Shown here: positions 9,031 to 21,147 of the stretch, one piece after another
How the letters are laid out: each line of letters begins with the position of its first letter
Numbering within the stretch: the first letter of the stretch is position 1
Assembly (NCBI GenBank): GCA_026260175.1
Contig: JAKCWW010002563.1
Span: forward strand, 1 to 28,768
From: Reticulitermes lucifugus
Lineage: Eukaryota; Arthropoda; Insecta; Blattodea; Rhinotermitidae
DNA length: 28,768 bases
Direction of reading: 5' to 3'
Program-made: the position numbers and the translations under genes
Notes under the pieces: generated by a model
Database searches by the model: none
What the model was told of the DNA's origin: nothing
Seen by the model: only the letters and a program-made list of their open reading frames with translations

Positions 9031-10294
9031 TGCAGCTCAACAACACACACAAAACGCATTGTTGCGTTTCCAATACAACAATGGTCACGGTAACGCGCCA
9101 CAATGTTACCTTATATACACAATGCCTATCTTGTTAGATCACAAAGTTGGTCGCCAAGCCCTCAGAGATGAATTGCATCTTAATGAAACTTAAATTATAG
9201 TAATGGTCCCAGCAACACTAAAATGGATTTTGTGGGCGCACATTCTAAGACTTTTACTCCCGAGTAAAACGACGTGACAAACAAGAACAGAAATTCCAGC
9301 AACAGTCAACACGTGCCACACGTTTCGTCCCCAAACATCATAAACTGACATGATACATAGAAAGAAATTCTGACGTGGCTTAGTTTTGTATTCTGAGTTA
9401 ATATCATACATAAAAGCATGTGAATTGAGAATGATTGTCAATACAGATCCCGTACTGTTAAAACTGGGTCTCTGTTGGTGTAATCGTATGAAAAATGTAT
9501 CTTGGCATTCCGTTGTGACTATGACAATCTACATGCATTAACTGCTGTTCACCCGCGTTTTTCCACTGTACGTCCCTTCAACTGGTCTTTATTTCTCGGA
9601 ACATGTTTAGGCTGAATAATCAACCTACACAGTCACGAGAACTGAATTTGAATTAACACGTACACACTTCCGTGTTACAAGTTATCTATACAAATAGGTG
9701 TGTAGGAGTCATGTCCAATGTGAGGTTCCCTAAATCATAAAAATTCAATGATATGTCATTAGAACGTTAAATATAGCTAATTTACTCAGCTAAAGTATAA
9801 TCAGTCTTCAATATATCCCCAAAGCACACTGATGCTGTCTCCGATCGGGCTCTTCCAATCACAACAATTCACGAATAGCCATTTCCACTTCCTCATTATT
9901 GTGGAATCAAAACTGAAGCAATATTTGCGAGGTCTTCGAAATATTATTCATATCCGTAAAGTACAGTTATATAATTCACTCAAAGATTGTTGGTATTTAT
10001 GTCAACAACAGACTGTAAACAGATCGGGCTTCATGAGAAGGAAGCCGGGCTTAAAATTTCGGGCCATGCAGACCTTTACGCGTGATTCTTTTAATCGCAA
10101 TAGTACAGCATTTTCCAAGTATCATACAGGTTAGAACTATCCTTTAAAAGACAGAACACTTCAATCACACTATTTTCTTATCATTTTCAGAAAATAAATC
10201 TTGTTATTCGACAAATGAAAGTTTCTTTCTGAACACTAGCCACAAGTAACGATCTGAGCTACGTACTGCGAACAAGTAAGCTGTCATTTATAAT
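9031..10294. other. Unassigned
   Basis: Contains short open frames on both strands (for example 9190-9441 minus and 9832-10134 plus, 100 codons) without recognisable domains, splice context or repeat match. Confidence 0.3.
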
Positions 10295-10505
10295 AACCGT
10301 AACGCGGAAGGCGTAGTCAGTAAGTGACAAGGGTATGGGTCCATTCACGACAGGGACAACCCCAAAACGTCCAGTCCGGATCTGGCGCCCATCCACCATT
10401 CACTGGTTATCGGGAGTAAAGTGGCCGGGAACGAGGTTGAAAATAAGTGGAGCTATACCTCTGCTGCCCCTATATACCTTCATGTAGTAAACAGGGATAC
10501 CTTTA
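10295..10505 (+). repeat. SINE-3, degenerate plus copy
   Basis: Body phrases gggagtaaagtggccggg and accttcatgtagtaaacagg match the family; the head is degraded. Confidence 0.55.
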
Positions 10506-11090
10506 CCTTTACGTACCCATACTACTCACGATATACTTCCGTACAATTTAAAAGTAATTCCCTTTGTCCGCTCGATATATTGATAGTTGATTGATAACAG
10601 TGCGGCTTTTAAATCAACGGTTTCCTTTTTAAAAATTAAGGCTAATCCGATTATTTGGGTATCGAAATTTCAGTTAAAACCTAAAGCTACCGGATTACAC
10701 CTAGACACCCGCATAAAATTTACGGATAATTTTATATAACTTGTACAACAGAACAGTACGAAGGAAAAGCTTCATGTTTCGGCATTTCAAAAATCCCACT
10801 ATATTCATGCCTCGCTTTACCACGGTTTCTTTCCACCAATTCTACCTTCCATTGCCAAGCCACCAAGTCCAACATCTGCCGTTCTTTGACAGAGTACCAG
10901 GTTAACTGTTATTTTTAAGTGCAGTGCAGTGTTCCGTCAGAGCTTCTATCTGACCCACGCAGTCCAATTTAAAGTGAACAAAACAAACCTTAACGATGTG
11001 TTTCCGAATAGCTTTACCTCTCTCCCTCTAACATCAAATTAGCGTTCCGGAAAAATAACTCCCTTCAAAGAATTTCTCTCACACACACAC
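10506..11090. other. Unassigned
   Basis: No gene seen. It ends in a short CA tract (11081-11091) before the hAT elements. Confidence 0.3.
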
Positions 11091-11100
11091 AAAGGCTAAA

Positions 11101-11475
11101 CACCAGTTCAGGGGCGCACCCGGGGNNNNNNNNNNNNNNNNNNNNNNNNNNNNNNNNNNNNNNNNNNNNNNNNNNTTTACGTGATTTACCCTTCAGCCGA
11201 AATCAGCCACTGAAATCGGCTGATGATTAGTACATTAGTATTTTGAAAAATAAATTAATAAACTGAAAAAAAAAAAAGAAGCTAGGACACTGTGATTGAG
11301 TCATGTAACATGTAGTTATATTTGTGTGTGTATAAACGCAGTTGCAGACAGTGTTATGTTATACTTACATTATTTTTATAACAGTTTTTTAAAATCAAAC
11401 AAATTATATATATAGCCTCAGGGTCAGCCACCCCCCCCCCCAACGAAAAATTCTGGGTGCGCACCTGCACCAGTG
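11101..11475. mobile_element. Small hAT element with 8-bp target duplication
   Basis: Termini caggggcgcaccc (11109) and gggtgcgcacctg (ending 11467) are inverted repeats. They are flanked by caccagtt (11101-11108) and caccagtg (11468-11475), an 8-bp duplication with one mismatch, as expected for hAT. No coding capacity is visible, so it is a non-autonomous (MITE-like) copy. Its interior holds the assembly gap. Confidence 0.75.
11126..11175. other. Assembly gap (50 N)
   Basis: Exactly 50 N, inside the small hAT element. The true size may differ from 50. Confidence 0.99.
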
Positions 11476-12245
11476 GTTAGCTATCTTTTGAGCACGAGGG
11501 TCAAATCGAGAGAAAAAGTGTTTGTGGGCCACATTACAAATAATATCCATATTTTTTACTTATATATCATTAATGATATGATCCTGTCATCGGCAGCAGT
11601 GCCAACACTGGGGCAGTAGAACTAACTTGAAATTAATCTTTAAAGATTTTAATTAAACGTACAAATGTTTGAACTAATCTTACCTAATAAATCCTTATTT
11701 GGGCCTCTTTTATAACAAATCCCGAGTAAAATAAACACAGCACATATGAACAATTTTTGTTCCCTTTAACCTTGCTCTTGCATTTGTTTATTCACTGTTC
11801 AACACTGTTCAAGGGCAAAGCACTTCAATGACAGAATTGACACTGTTTAATAGCCACTACAATGTTAGTATCTGGAGATGTTTGAGAAGTCGCAACGTGA
11901 AGAGAGCTCTCTAATCTTTCCACTTCGAGTCCATTTCTGTATGGATCGTTCACAGTACTCATCTTTGAACAGAACTGTGGTCTCATGTTTTCTAAAGTCT
12001 TGGCATCGCGAGCTAAACTAAAGTACTGCAATGGTCACTTTGATGTAAGATGGAACATCTGTTCATATTTGGTATGAGAAGTATGTTGTATTGTCAATAA
12101 TACAACGCATAACTGAATAATATTTTGTATGAAGGTGGATAAAAATAATTAATTCATCGAATTTCATATATTTTTGTTTCATGTTTCTGAAATTAGATCG
12201 GGGGCGGAATTGCAAGTTAGATGGGCCGCATTTTGCACATCGCTG
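11471..12245 (-). mobile_element. Older, internally deleted hAT element
   Basis: Left end cagtggttagc with nearby gtgggccacat, and right end gggccgcattttgcacatcgctg, form the loose inverted termini typical of hAT elements. The small hAT inserted at its left terminus, so its original flank lies left of 11101. No convincing 8-bp duplication remains. Confidence 0.55.
11825..12031 (-). pseudogene. hAT transposase C-terminal remnant
   Basis: The minus open frame includes NGLEVERLESSLHVATSQ and then TSPD and KQCQ. This resembles the C-terminal dimerisation end of hAT transposases of the GTF2IRD2-like type (pattern: L-x-x-x-L-R-V-A-T-S, then PD, then KxCQ). Only the C-terminal tail remains; the catalytic domain is absent. 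The start shown is just the first Met of the open frame. It sits within the older hAT element and reads in its inferred direction. Confidence 0.5.
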
Positions 12246-13034
<789 letters not shown>

Positions 13035-13139
13035 CTACAATGAAGGTTACAGATTAAGGATTACTGAGAAGGAGATCAGCAGTTGGACAAAGGTCAGATA
13101 ATGTGACAATAATGACATGAGAAAAACTCCATAATTTGT

Positions 13140-13470
13140 ACTAATAATATTATTATCTTCATTAAATAAAGGATGATATGGGTAAGGCATACAGTATATA
13201 TGTGTAAGATGGGTGTAAAACATTAATGGATGAGACCACTTGTTAGACCTAGGTACAGATGGAAGCATTAATATTAAAATGGACATTACTCTTATGGAAA
13301 TATAAAGTGGTGGGCCATTGTATTGTACATACAGTGATAAATCTTTGGGTTTCATGAAAATCAGGAAGATCTTGGTCAGCAAAGAAATGTACTCCATTTT
13401 CAAAAAAGGCCCTCCACCATGAAGTCTGATGATGGGTGGTGTTAGTAAAGGCCAAATATAGGTTACCAAC
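13140..13470 (-). repeat. Interspersed repeat R2, minus copy
   Basis: In two minus frames the translation keeps phrases typical of R2 (FHETQRFITV; SILILMLPSVPRSNKWSHP). The 145-codon minus open frame here is repeat-derived, not a gene. It is almost free of CpG. Confidence 0.65.
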
Positions 13471-13479
13471 AGTCCACGA

Positions 13480-14165
13480 GCCATGTGGTATGCATATACG
13501 TTAACTATATGACAAGGAGACCTCTTCTACTCTTGGTTTGCAACTGAACAATGTACCATTACATAAATATATAATTTGTTTCTTCTCATTACTACTGAAA
13601 GTATTTCATTTCTTCCATCTTGCCAGTATGTACAAAAGCAATGGCTGTTAACGCAGCGTGGAAGCACACCAGTAGAGATTTTGGATGCAATCTGAATACT
13701 CACTACCAATCCTTCTTTTTCATTACATGAGTAAAATTTGATTTCTTAATCTCATTGTTATTTTTTCATTAAAGTGTCTGCTACTATGTACTGTCTACTA
13801 TGAATCTGAGAAAGAAAGCAACCCGTATATGCAGAGCACACACTTCTGCTGGTTCTTTTGTAAAACACACAACTAAATGAATAACAATAAAAGTGTAATG
13901 GTAACAGAAGTTGAAGTTACGGACGTTTTTATTGTAACTGCAGTTTACTGATATATATGTTCTGTGATAAAACTTAAAAAAAAAGTTGTCTCTCATATCT
14001 GAATAGAAGAAAACTTTGTGTGTAGGGCAATGAAGCACAGATCATAAGCATAAAATATATATAGAAATAGAAACCTTTCCATAAATTGTTTGCTTGCTTC
14101 AATTCCCCTTTCCCTCTGCTAAGACAAAGAAGAAAGGACAAATTTTATGTTGGACATCCTGTTAT
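13480..14165. other. Unassigned intronic DNA
   Basis: AT-rich and CpG-poor. It lies 5' of the FAM135 start exon, so it is probably intron 1. No exon was recognised. Confidence 0.35.
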
Positions 14166-14170
14166 ATAAT

Positions 14171-14245
14171 ATTACAAAGTAGTACTAAAGTAGCATCAAC
14201 ACGACAAATAATTGTGTTGATGCTACTTTAGTACTACTTTGTAAT
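14171..14245. repeat. Perfect 32-bp hairpin
   Basis: Arms 14171-14202 and 14214-14245 are exact reverse complements around an 11-base loop. A second, imperfect inverted pair (ttgcttgcttc near 14087 and gaagcaagcc near 14249) lies outside it. It could be a MITE-like palindrome; a small-RNA precursor is less likely given the absence of bulges. Confidence 0.9.
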
Positions 14246-14659
14246 AAGAAGCAAGCCAAATGACACACCACCATGACAGATTACTATTTATGAGTAAATG
14301 TATATACCTCCATGCCACAAGCAGCATTTAAACAACAACTTTTGCACAAGTGCCATAGTAATTTTAACGGGTCTGGCAAAATAACTAATACGTAACTAAT
14401 TAATTAACTCCATGAAGCAGTGTCCGTCTTGAGGCATTACTAGTTGCCCTGCTATGCAAGAAATCTTGTATGGAAGCTGAAGAGTCATGTCATTACTGAG
14501 TTTAAAAAGTCTGCCACTGGCAAAATACAGATTTTATGAGCTACAAAATTCAGAAATTTTAGGACTAAACCCAGTTTCACCATACAACAAGATAGGTAAT
14601 GTCTGCAGGGTGTAACATATCTGGTACATTCATTCTGTTATTGTCCCTATTATTATCAA
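14246..14659. other. Unassigned intronic DNA
   Basis: CpG-poor and without a recognisable exon or repeat. Confidence 0.3.
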
Positions 14660-15050
14660 TATTTTCAATGCAGCCTAAATGCAATCATGACTTCATTTTG
14701 TTTTTTGCATGAGACAATATGTATAAACTGCTTCTTTGGCCTCTCTGCCTATGCCTTATTTCTTGTACTTATGTCGTAAATGGCAAGACATTTTATTTCC
14801 TGTACTTGTCTCAAAAAACCATTCAGATTACCACTCATTTCTTAGGTCTCTTGCAAAGGCCAATAGCATAAATGTACACACGTCTTCATGTAAGGTGTCT
14901 GTTATTTTTGTCTGATTTTAACCAAAATCAGAATGTATTGACAAAATTTTGTAAAAGTACCATATATGAAAGTTCACGAGAATCCGTGTGGTGGAAGTTG
15001 CTGAGATACATTTGGTCAGACATCATGAGACTAGTAGTTGTTTTTCATAA
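14660..15050 (+). repeat. Interspersed repeat R1, copy in the CpG-poor domain
   Basis: Aligns with 2690-3045. The 65-codon plus frame (RLHVRCLLFLSDFNQN) is repeat-derived. Aligned CpGs of the left copy at 2748, 2803, 2862 and 2866 are TpG or CpA here. Confidence 0.75.
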
Positions 15051-15424
15051 AACATGCCTGAAATGGTAAGCTGTCCCAGTGCATGCCATGAAGTTATATG
15101 AGGAAGTGGACGTATAGCTCCACCTTGGCATCAGACACAGGTGAGTGGTCAGCTTCACATTCTGGCTGCCTTGTGATTGGTCTAAAATTAGAATGAACCA
15201 TTAGCATTATGGTTTCTGTTTCATACTAGATCTACCACATCTGACGAAGGTCCCACTATGTTGTCTCAACATCATATCCTGACTACGCCATACACTGTTT
15301 TGCGAGCAGCTGATAATTATTTGACTTGTCAAGAAATCCTCTGTATTCACGAAATAAAGCTTGTTGCCCCACCATATCCTGATGCAGTTAAATCTAATTC
15401 ACACATCCATAACAAACAAGCTAC
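15051..15424. other. Unassigned intronic DNA
   Basis: No exon recognised. A 65-codon plus frame (15258-15455) shows no domain. Confidence 0.3.
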
Positions 15425-15560
15425 ATTTGTAATTGTACCCTCCCATCTATACTAAGGTTTCCAAAGTGATCTCATCCATTGCGATTTTCCAACAAAATTT
15501 TTTAAGCATTCATTGCTTTCCCAATCACATATGCATATAAACTCAATCTATTCTCTGTAC
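15425..15560 (+). repeat. Interspersed repeat R2, degenerate copy
   Basis: Phrases taccctcccatctat and aaggtttccaaagtgatctc match R2 (atcctcccatctac, aggtcttccaagtgg). Confidence 0.5.
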
Positions 15561-15767
15561 ACCAAATGTGCTGTATAAATCACAGTTTGATAGTTATTTA
15601 AATATTCTCTACTTTTGCTTACCACTTATTTCATTGGTCTTATGTCCAAACATTTTCCTCAGAATTTCATTTTTGTTACAGTCATGTTATTTTTGTAAAA
15701 TAACAAATCACACCTTTTGTGTGTTACAAAACAAATTTTGCAAGATCAATACTGCACATGACACAGC
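15561..15767. other. Unassigned intronic DNA
   Basis: T-rich, no assignment. It could be further R2 remains. Confidence 0.25.
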
Positions 15768-16024
15768 AAGTTGGCTGAAATGGTAATTCTTTTGACTGAC
15801 TTGTATTCAGAAGATGTGCAGTTCAAATCTAGGTTGGAGCATCAAGTATGCTGATGGTTTACGTGTTTATCTCAGTCCCTCCACGCAAATGATGGAATAT
15901 TACCCTCAATGAGAATATAACTGTCTCTATGTCCTTTACAATTCATTATTCACCATTCACTCTGCACTTGGTGCTATACAGTCTATGGATAGCATGAATA
16001 AATAAACAATAAATAAATAAATAA
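15768..16024 (+). repeat. tRNA-headed SINE with AAATA-type tail
   Basis: Head with ttggctgaaatggtaattc and a decayed B box (cagttcaaatctagg), body with ttatctcagtccctcc and cttggtgctatacagtctat, and a tail of repeated aataaata at about 15990-16024. Confidence 0.6.
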
Positions 16025-16639
16025 TGCTGCAAATTATAATTTTAGAAAATATGTGACAATTCATATTGATAAATGAGTAGCAAAAAACAGGAAAAACCGA
16101 AGAGGTGACATTTCGTTTTAAACTGATTCATACAAAGCCATGAACAAAAACCAAGCTTAAAGTTGATAAGAGTCATCCTACATTCAGTGTAACAGCATGA
16201 AAGGTTACTGAGACAAAATAAAATATGCTGAGAAACATTATAAGTCAACAAATGTACTCAAGTTTGTTACACACCCACAAATTACATAGTGAAACCTGTA
16301 CTTGCTTTGACCTAGCTTGAAGCACATTTGATTTGCATGTCTACTGACAGTAATTCTTAAGCATGCAACAAGTTTTCTGTATCCACTACTGGATGCCAAC
16401 ATTGTCAGAGGGGAGATGGGAGATGTCACAGGAGCAATATACTATTCATTACAAGAAGAGCTACATGGTTTTTGTTACATAATAGGTCTGTAAATCACAG
16501 ACAAACATGAAACTGTATCTATTTAATGGTATAAACATTTGAGAGTTACTGTCACTATTTGATTAATATCATGGGCTCAGCAGGTCAAAAAATTCATGCT
16601 AAATCAGGTAAACCCTGCCCAAATCTTCACGTCCTATTT
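16025..16639. other. Unassigned intronic DNA
   Basis: Two short minus frames (69 and 63 codons) have no domain. There is no CpG for about 500 bases after 16118. Confidence 0.3.
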
Positions 16640-16790
16640 CTTGAAAATTCATTTTAATATTATCCTCCCATTTATGCTCTATCTTTCAAGTTATCTCTTC
16701 CCTTGTAATTTTCTAACTGAAATTCTATATGCATTTCTTACCTACCCTGCACATCTCATCCTTCATATTTAATCACTACAACAATATTTA
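16640..16790 (+). repeat. Interspersed repeat R2, degenerate copy
   Basis: ttttaatattatcctcccat followed by tatctttcaagttatctcttccc and ccctgcacatctcatcctt parallels R2 copy 1 at 1100-1240. CpGs of that copy (atctacggctagg) are lost (atttatgctctatc). Confidence 0.65.
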
Positions 16791-16999
16791 ATAAAATATG
16801 AGAAGTGTGACTGTCGATTATGTAATTCTTTTCTAAGCATTGTATAAAATGCAGGAAAAATTTCTGGCTCCTGCTTTGTTTGCAGTCTGTAGTCTACTCA
16901 CTGTATAGAGTCATTCTGGCTCTCAGTCTTGGGGTCTGCTGTATTAAAGGTGTCAGATTCAAGGTCAGTTGTATTCAATGTGTACTTTTCTAAGTTTCT

Positions 17000-17130
17000 T
17001 TTCAGTTTCAAACTTTGGAGTTCTCATGGTAGTGGCTATTAAAATTGCCATCTACCCTGAAGACAAAGGCAGTATGTTCCCCCAAAACATTGGTAAATTT
17101 CTATGTGACTGCGGAATGTCACATCTCAAA
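17000..17130. repeat. R3 repeat copy in the CpG-poor domain
   Basis: tttggagttctcatggtag, then ccctgaagacaaaggcagtatg, caaaacattggtaaattt and ggaatgtcacatctc parallel R3 at 8325-8445. The 121-codon minus frame across it is repeat-derived. Confidence 0.65.
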
Positions 17131-18084
17131 ACAAGTGAACCTTTATCATCTTTCCCATTCCTTGAACTGTGAATGCGGGGTACACTAGGTCCCCACTTGG
17201 AGTCACAGTCCTTTCTGCCAATCATTCCCTCTGTCTTCATGATGTCACTGAGACTAAAGCACCGTTTGGGTAGTCCCTTTCCAGGCAAGCAGAAGAAAGA
17301 AAAGTCATAAGATTGCAATGGGAGGAAAGTAAAAAACTGGGAATTTCTCCAATAATTAAGTACTCTTAGCTCAGTTCTGTTGGCAAGTGAATCACCTAGC
17401 AACCTAGTGTAAGCCAAGTACTACTGCCAACCAGAGGTACTACAAATCCACATATACTATTTTACAACTGGTGCAACCTTGAATATGATAACTTCACGCC
17501 ACACGAAGTACAGAGAGCATCTACCCACAAACATAAGGTCTGAAAACTAATGTAGCCACTAAATCAAACCAGGGTTCATCTCTAAAAAAGATAATGTTGA
17601 TCAAGATCTGGCAGTGAAATTACAAAGTCCTTAGGTAGTATTTTCTTTGGGCCTGAATCAAAATGATGTTGGATGTTCTGGCAGATTACCCAGTCCCTGA
17701 CATCAGATGAAACAAAACACAAACTACTGTATGGGACTTATATGGGATTCTGAATTATGTTGTTGCACACATACTTGTCAAAATGAGTGGGCCCAGATTA
17801 GTGTGGTGCTTCTGCTGGGCTTATGCAGCATCATATAAAGAAATCCTGGTAGGAGGCTAGCACTCATCAACAGGCTTAAGCTGGCACTGCTTCTGTCTTC
17901 AGGTAAAAGGGAAGGGTATCAACATGATAGGGGCTGTTAGATACAGCTAGTCATTATTACCAGACCCACACACTTGTTTTCCTTAAGTCTCACTTATGTA
18001 TTTATGATGACAATTGCAATACTTTTAGTGCTTAAAAATATATTTTACTGTCATTAGTGACTTTAAGCTTATTTTCCAACAGAT
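17131..18084. other. Unassigned intronic DNA
   Basis: Contains the longest CpG-free run (17504-18168). No exon or domain was recognised. Confidence 0.35.
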
Positions 18085-18245
18085 CAACCTTGCAGATAGA
18101 GGCAGATGTTCCTCTGAAACACTTTACTTCACTTTACTTTATTCAGCATTCCACTGGTAACCTTCTACCCGATAATGTGGTATCACACTTCAGAAGAGCA
18201 TAGTATTAACACTGACCACTGAGAGAATCTCAGATCTCACAAAAT
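18085..18245 (+). repeat. R3 repeat, degenerate copy
   Basis: gatagaggcagatg, ctctgaaacacttta, ttcagaagagcatagtattaac and ctcagatctcacaaa follow the order of R3 at 8325-8450, with CpGs replaced. Confidence 0.55.
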
Positions 18246-18879
18246 CCTGTTACTTTGAAATTTCCAATCAGTCCTAAAACCCAGCTTCACATACATGCCA
18301 CTCTTTGTTCAACAAACTTTCCAAATTGTTACATCAAATGTTTTGAAAATACAGTATATACTTATAGCTGTCATATTAAATGCAGCCTTTTCATTCTTTT
18401 GATGTTAAAAAGATCTTATTCACATTTCACAAACAAAAAATGCTGGCCAGAATTCAAAGCACAAAAACTCTCACATCATAGCACATTAACCTAAATGTAC
18501 CTATTTCTGTATATTTGGTACAACACTTAAAAATGCTTTTTTGAATACTTTCTGGCAGGTGGGAGCTACAAAACAAGAAATACAACTGACATAAAACTGA
18601 AATTTTCTGCATACCCAGGTCATAAACAAGAATGAAATAAATGATAACATTAATAGGGTCTTATAAATGATCTTGCAATAAAAAAAATTGGATCTGCACA
18701 TATCACACTGTCTTTTTAAACAATGTTTCACTTTTAAACTGGCAGCTGATATGGGCCATGGGATAGCGATGTGGCCACGTTCCAAATCAGTGGTAAAGAA
18801 AACAAGCAGAATGTGAAGCTATGAGAACAGAAACCCTACACATCTCTCGAACATGAACGTAACACGGATCCTTGCAATG
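18246..18879. other. Unassigned; right edge of the CpG-poor domain
   Basis: No exon was recognised (a 94-codon minus frame at 18501-18785 has no domain). CpG reappears from 18764. Confidence 0.3.
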
Positions 18880-19045
18880 CGTGTGTGGATCTGGTGGACC
18901 CATTGCCTGTGGGCCAATTGATCACCAGTTTATATCTCCTTCCTTTCATCCTATCCCTCCCATAACAAGGAAAAGTGACGAGGATTCAAACCTTGACGCA
19001 TTAAATGACAGATCTATGTACTAACCACACACCTCAGAGGCTGAT
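18880..19045 (-). repeat. tRNA-like SINE head and body
   Basis: Minus strand head with gtgtggttagtacatag (A-box-like) and aaggtttgaatcctcg (B box), followed by a unique body running left. No sister copy in this window. Confidence 0.5.
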
Positions 19046-20310
19046 GTTAAGCCATATATTTTGAACGCGTATAGTATTTCTGTGCATATAAAATAGGTAG
19101 ATATACATTTTAATATAAAACACATACCTTTCCACTATCAAACTTCTAACATTCTTGTGGATATAATGTTGAATTCACAAACGACTGGAAATTTTAACAC
19201 TCAATACGAAAATATTCACAACCAATGTCACGGCACGCACTGTTTTAATCACTGTTAGAAATACTTGGTGTTTTTGAATAGTCACTGTTAGAAAATATGA
19301 ACGAAATCACCCTTTACAAGCAATCAGGAATATGGATGCAGCCCTACGTCCACAGTTCCTAACCTTACATCAATGAAACTTACGATTTTTAAAAACAGAA
19401 ATGAATACTGTCCGAAACTGTGTGTGCCTATTCCTTTCATCCCGCCACAAACAAAAACTCTACAACTGCCAGCTTCTAGGATTGTATCCATAATGAAGCA
19501 TGTATTAACACAAAAACTGTTATGTCAAATCAACACGATTGTCCGTCATTGTTCGAAACGTGACGCTGCGGTTCAATTTCATTTTCTTTTTCAGTTAAGT
19601 CACAATGAAATTCCGAAGTCACAGCACTACTTTGAACTTAACGGTTGGTGTTCTACCCCCGGTGAACTATAACCTGACAGCACGTCTGACAAAGTATCAC
19701 AGAAATCACAAATCAATGTATCCATTATAGAATCACTGCTTTACAGCTCCGCGCATCCAGCTTCTCTTGCACAGCAACTCGCGACACTTGATCACATTTT
19801 ATTGATTTTTTAACACATGCAATTCATAACAATATTTGTAATTAAATAAAGTATGGCATAAATTAGGTCACACTACAACATTATACCGCAAACGCAGAAA
19901 TAAGACGTACCACTACAAATGAAAACCGCCCTCCTAAACTGTCAAACCAAGAGCGGATGCCATACTATAAATTTGTTTTGCTCTAGCAGTTAGACCAACG
20001 TGACAGAATAAATATTCATTGTATGATGGCCTGAAATCATAGGTTCAAGAAATTAACACAGGTAAATAAACTACCACTCATATTATATAGAGAAAGTTAC
20101 AAAATTAAACTGATATTTGCATATGTCATAGGTAATTTGTGACGTAACGGATCTTGTATGCAATGTATTCCCTGTTAAACGTTATGGTCACACTGTGAAT
20201 TCCAATCATTGCGTCATCTTGTAGAAGATTACTGAACTATAACGGTCACGTGGTTTTGGTAGGGCTTAATGGGGGAAATTTAAAGATAATGGAACTATTG
20301 CATTACGTTA
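19046..20310. other. Unassigned; possible FAM135 upstream region
   Basis: CpG content is normal again and no exon could be supported. Because it lies just upstream of the CpG-poor block, it is the natural place to look for the FAM135 promoter and 5' UTR exon. A degenerate tRNA-like stretch may lie near 19980-20060. Confidence 0.25.
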
Positions 20311-20457
20311 CGTCCAAATAATTAAACCCATAGGCGTAACTTGGAGGGCGGGATGCAAGCGGGGCTAATGCCCCTCCAATTATTTTTCTTTCTTTTTTCT
20401 TTCTTTCTAACTTGTCTTAACTTGCCCCCCCCCCAGTGTTATGAGCTAGCTTACGCA

Positions 20458-20717
20458 ATTTTTTCTCCATGGCGTGGCAGCCCCTAGTGGAGCAGGCCCT
20501 CCTCATTTTCGAGGCTTCACGATAACGCTCAGACCGACCACACATTCGGTAGGACTCCTCTGGACGGGTGATCAGCCCGGCGCAGAGACCTCTACCTGAC
20601 AAAACACAACACTCAAAAGAGACAGACATCCATACCCCGGCGGGATTCGAACCCGCAATCCCAGGAAGCAAACAGCCGCAGACCAACGCCTTATACCGCC
20701 CGGCCACTGGGATCGGC
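20458..20717 (-). repeat. SINE-2, minus copy 2
   Basis: Minus strand: gccgatcccagtggccgg, B box gcgggttcgaatcccgcc, gtagaggtctctgcgccggg, gagtcctaccgaatgtgtgg and a short A tail near 20458. It sits beside a poly-C stretch and the sequence cataggcgtaacttgg (20330-20345), which resembles a DNA-transposon end. Confidence 0.85.
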
Positions 20718-20774
20718 AAAGTGGAGAGTAATACGGCTTATAATCTATATGGCTGTTAAATGTAAAGCTCTCCC

Positions 20775-21052
20775 TGTGTGTAATTAAGCCCAAAGTCATA
20801 AATGTGTAAGGAGGGAGTGGAAGCGTTGTCACACGCATTCTTAACCTCGACATTAGGTGAGGGTGAGTGGTCATTTTTACACCGAGGCCGCTTTCTTTGT
20901 AGGGAAAAGCCCCCGGCACCCATGGATAGGGGGCTGGGTGATTCGCAGAGCCAGTGTCTACATCTAGGAGAAGAGAAAAACGTTTGCTTCTGTCGTAAAT
21001 CGAAACCCAATTTCCCTATCATCCATTTCACAGCCTAGTCGCTATACTCACT
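20775..21052 (-). repeat. SINE-3, minus copy 2
   Basis: Minus strand: tRNA-like head (cagtgagtatagcgactagg, B-box-like gggtttcgattt), then gtgtagacactggctctg, gggtgccgggggct, and the family phrase cactcaccctcacctaatg / cgaggttaagaatgcgtg. Open frames on both strands here are inside the SINE. Confidence 0.8.
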
Positions 21053-21147
21053 GAAACATCTTCATTCCATATTTGTTCGCTAAAAAACAACACAAAATGT
21101 TTGCTTTTACAGGAATATGTTGTTTTTCAGAGTTGTGGTATTATATA

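Noticed and set aside
8745-9101. 118-codon minus frame
   Set aside because: Its sequence parallels R1 at 14.9 kb, so it is repeat debris and not a gene.
13047-13484. 145-codon minus-strand open reading frame
   Set aside because: It is the longest frame, but its peptide phrases match interspersed repeat R2, and the region lies in a CpG-poor intron with no start or splice support.
17052-17417. 121-codon minus frame
   Set aside because: It overlaps an R3 copy and lacks a domain; CpG decay can lengthen frames by chance.
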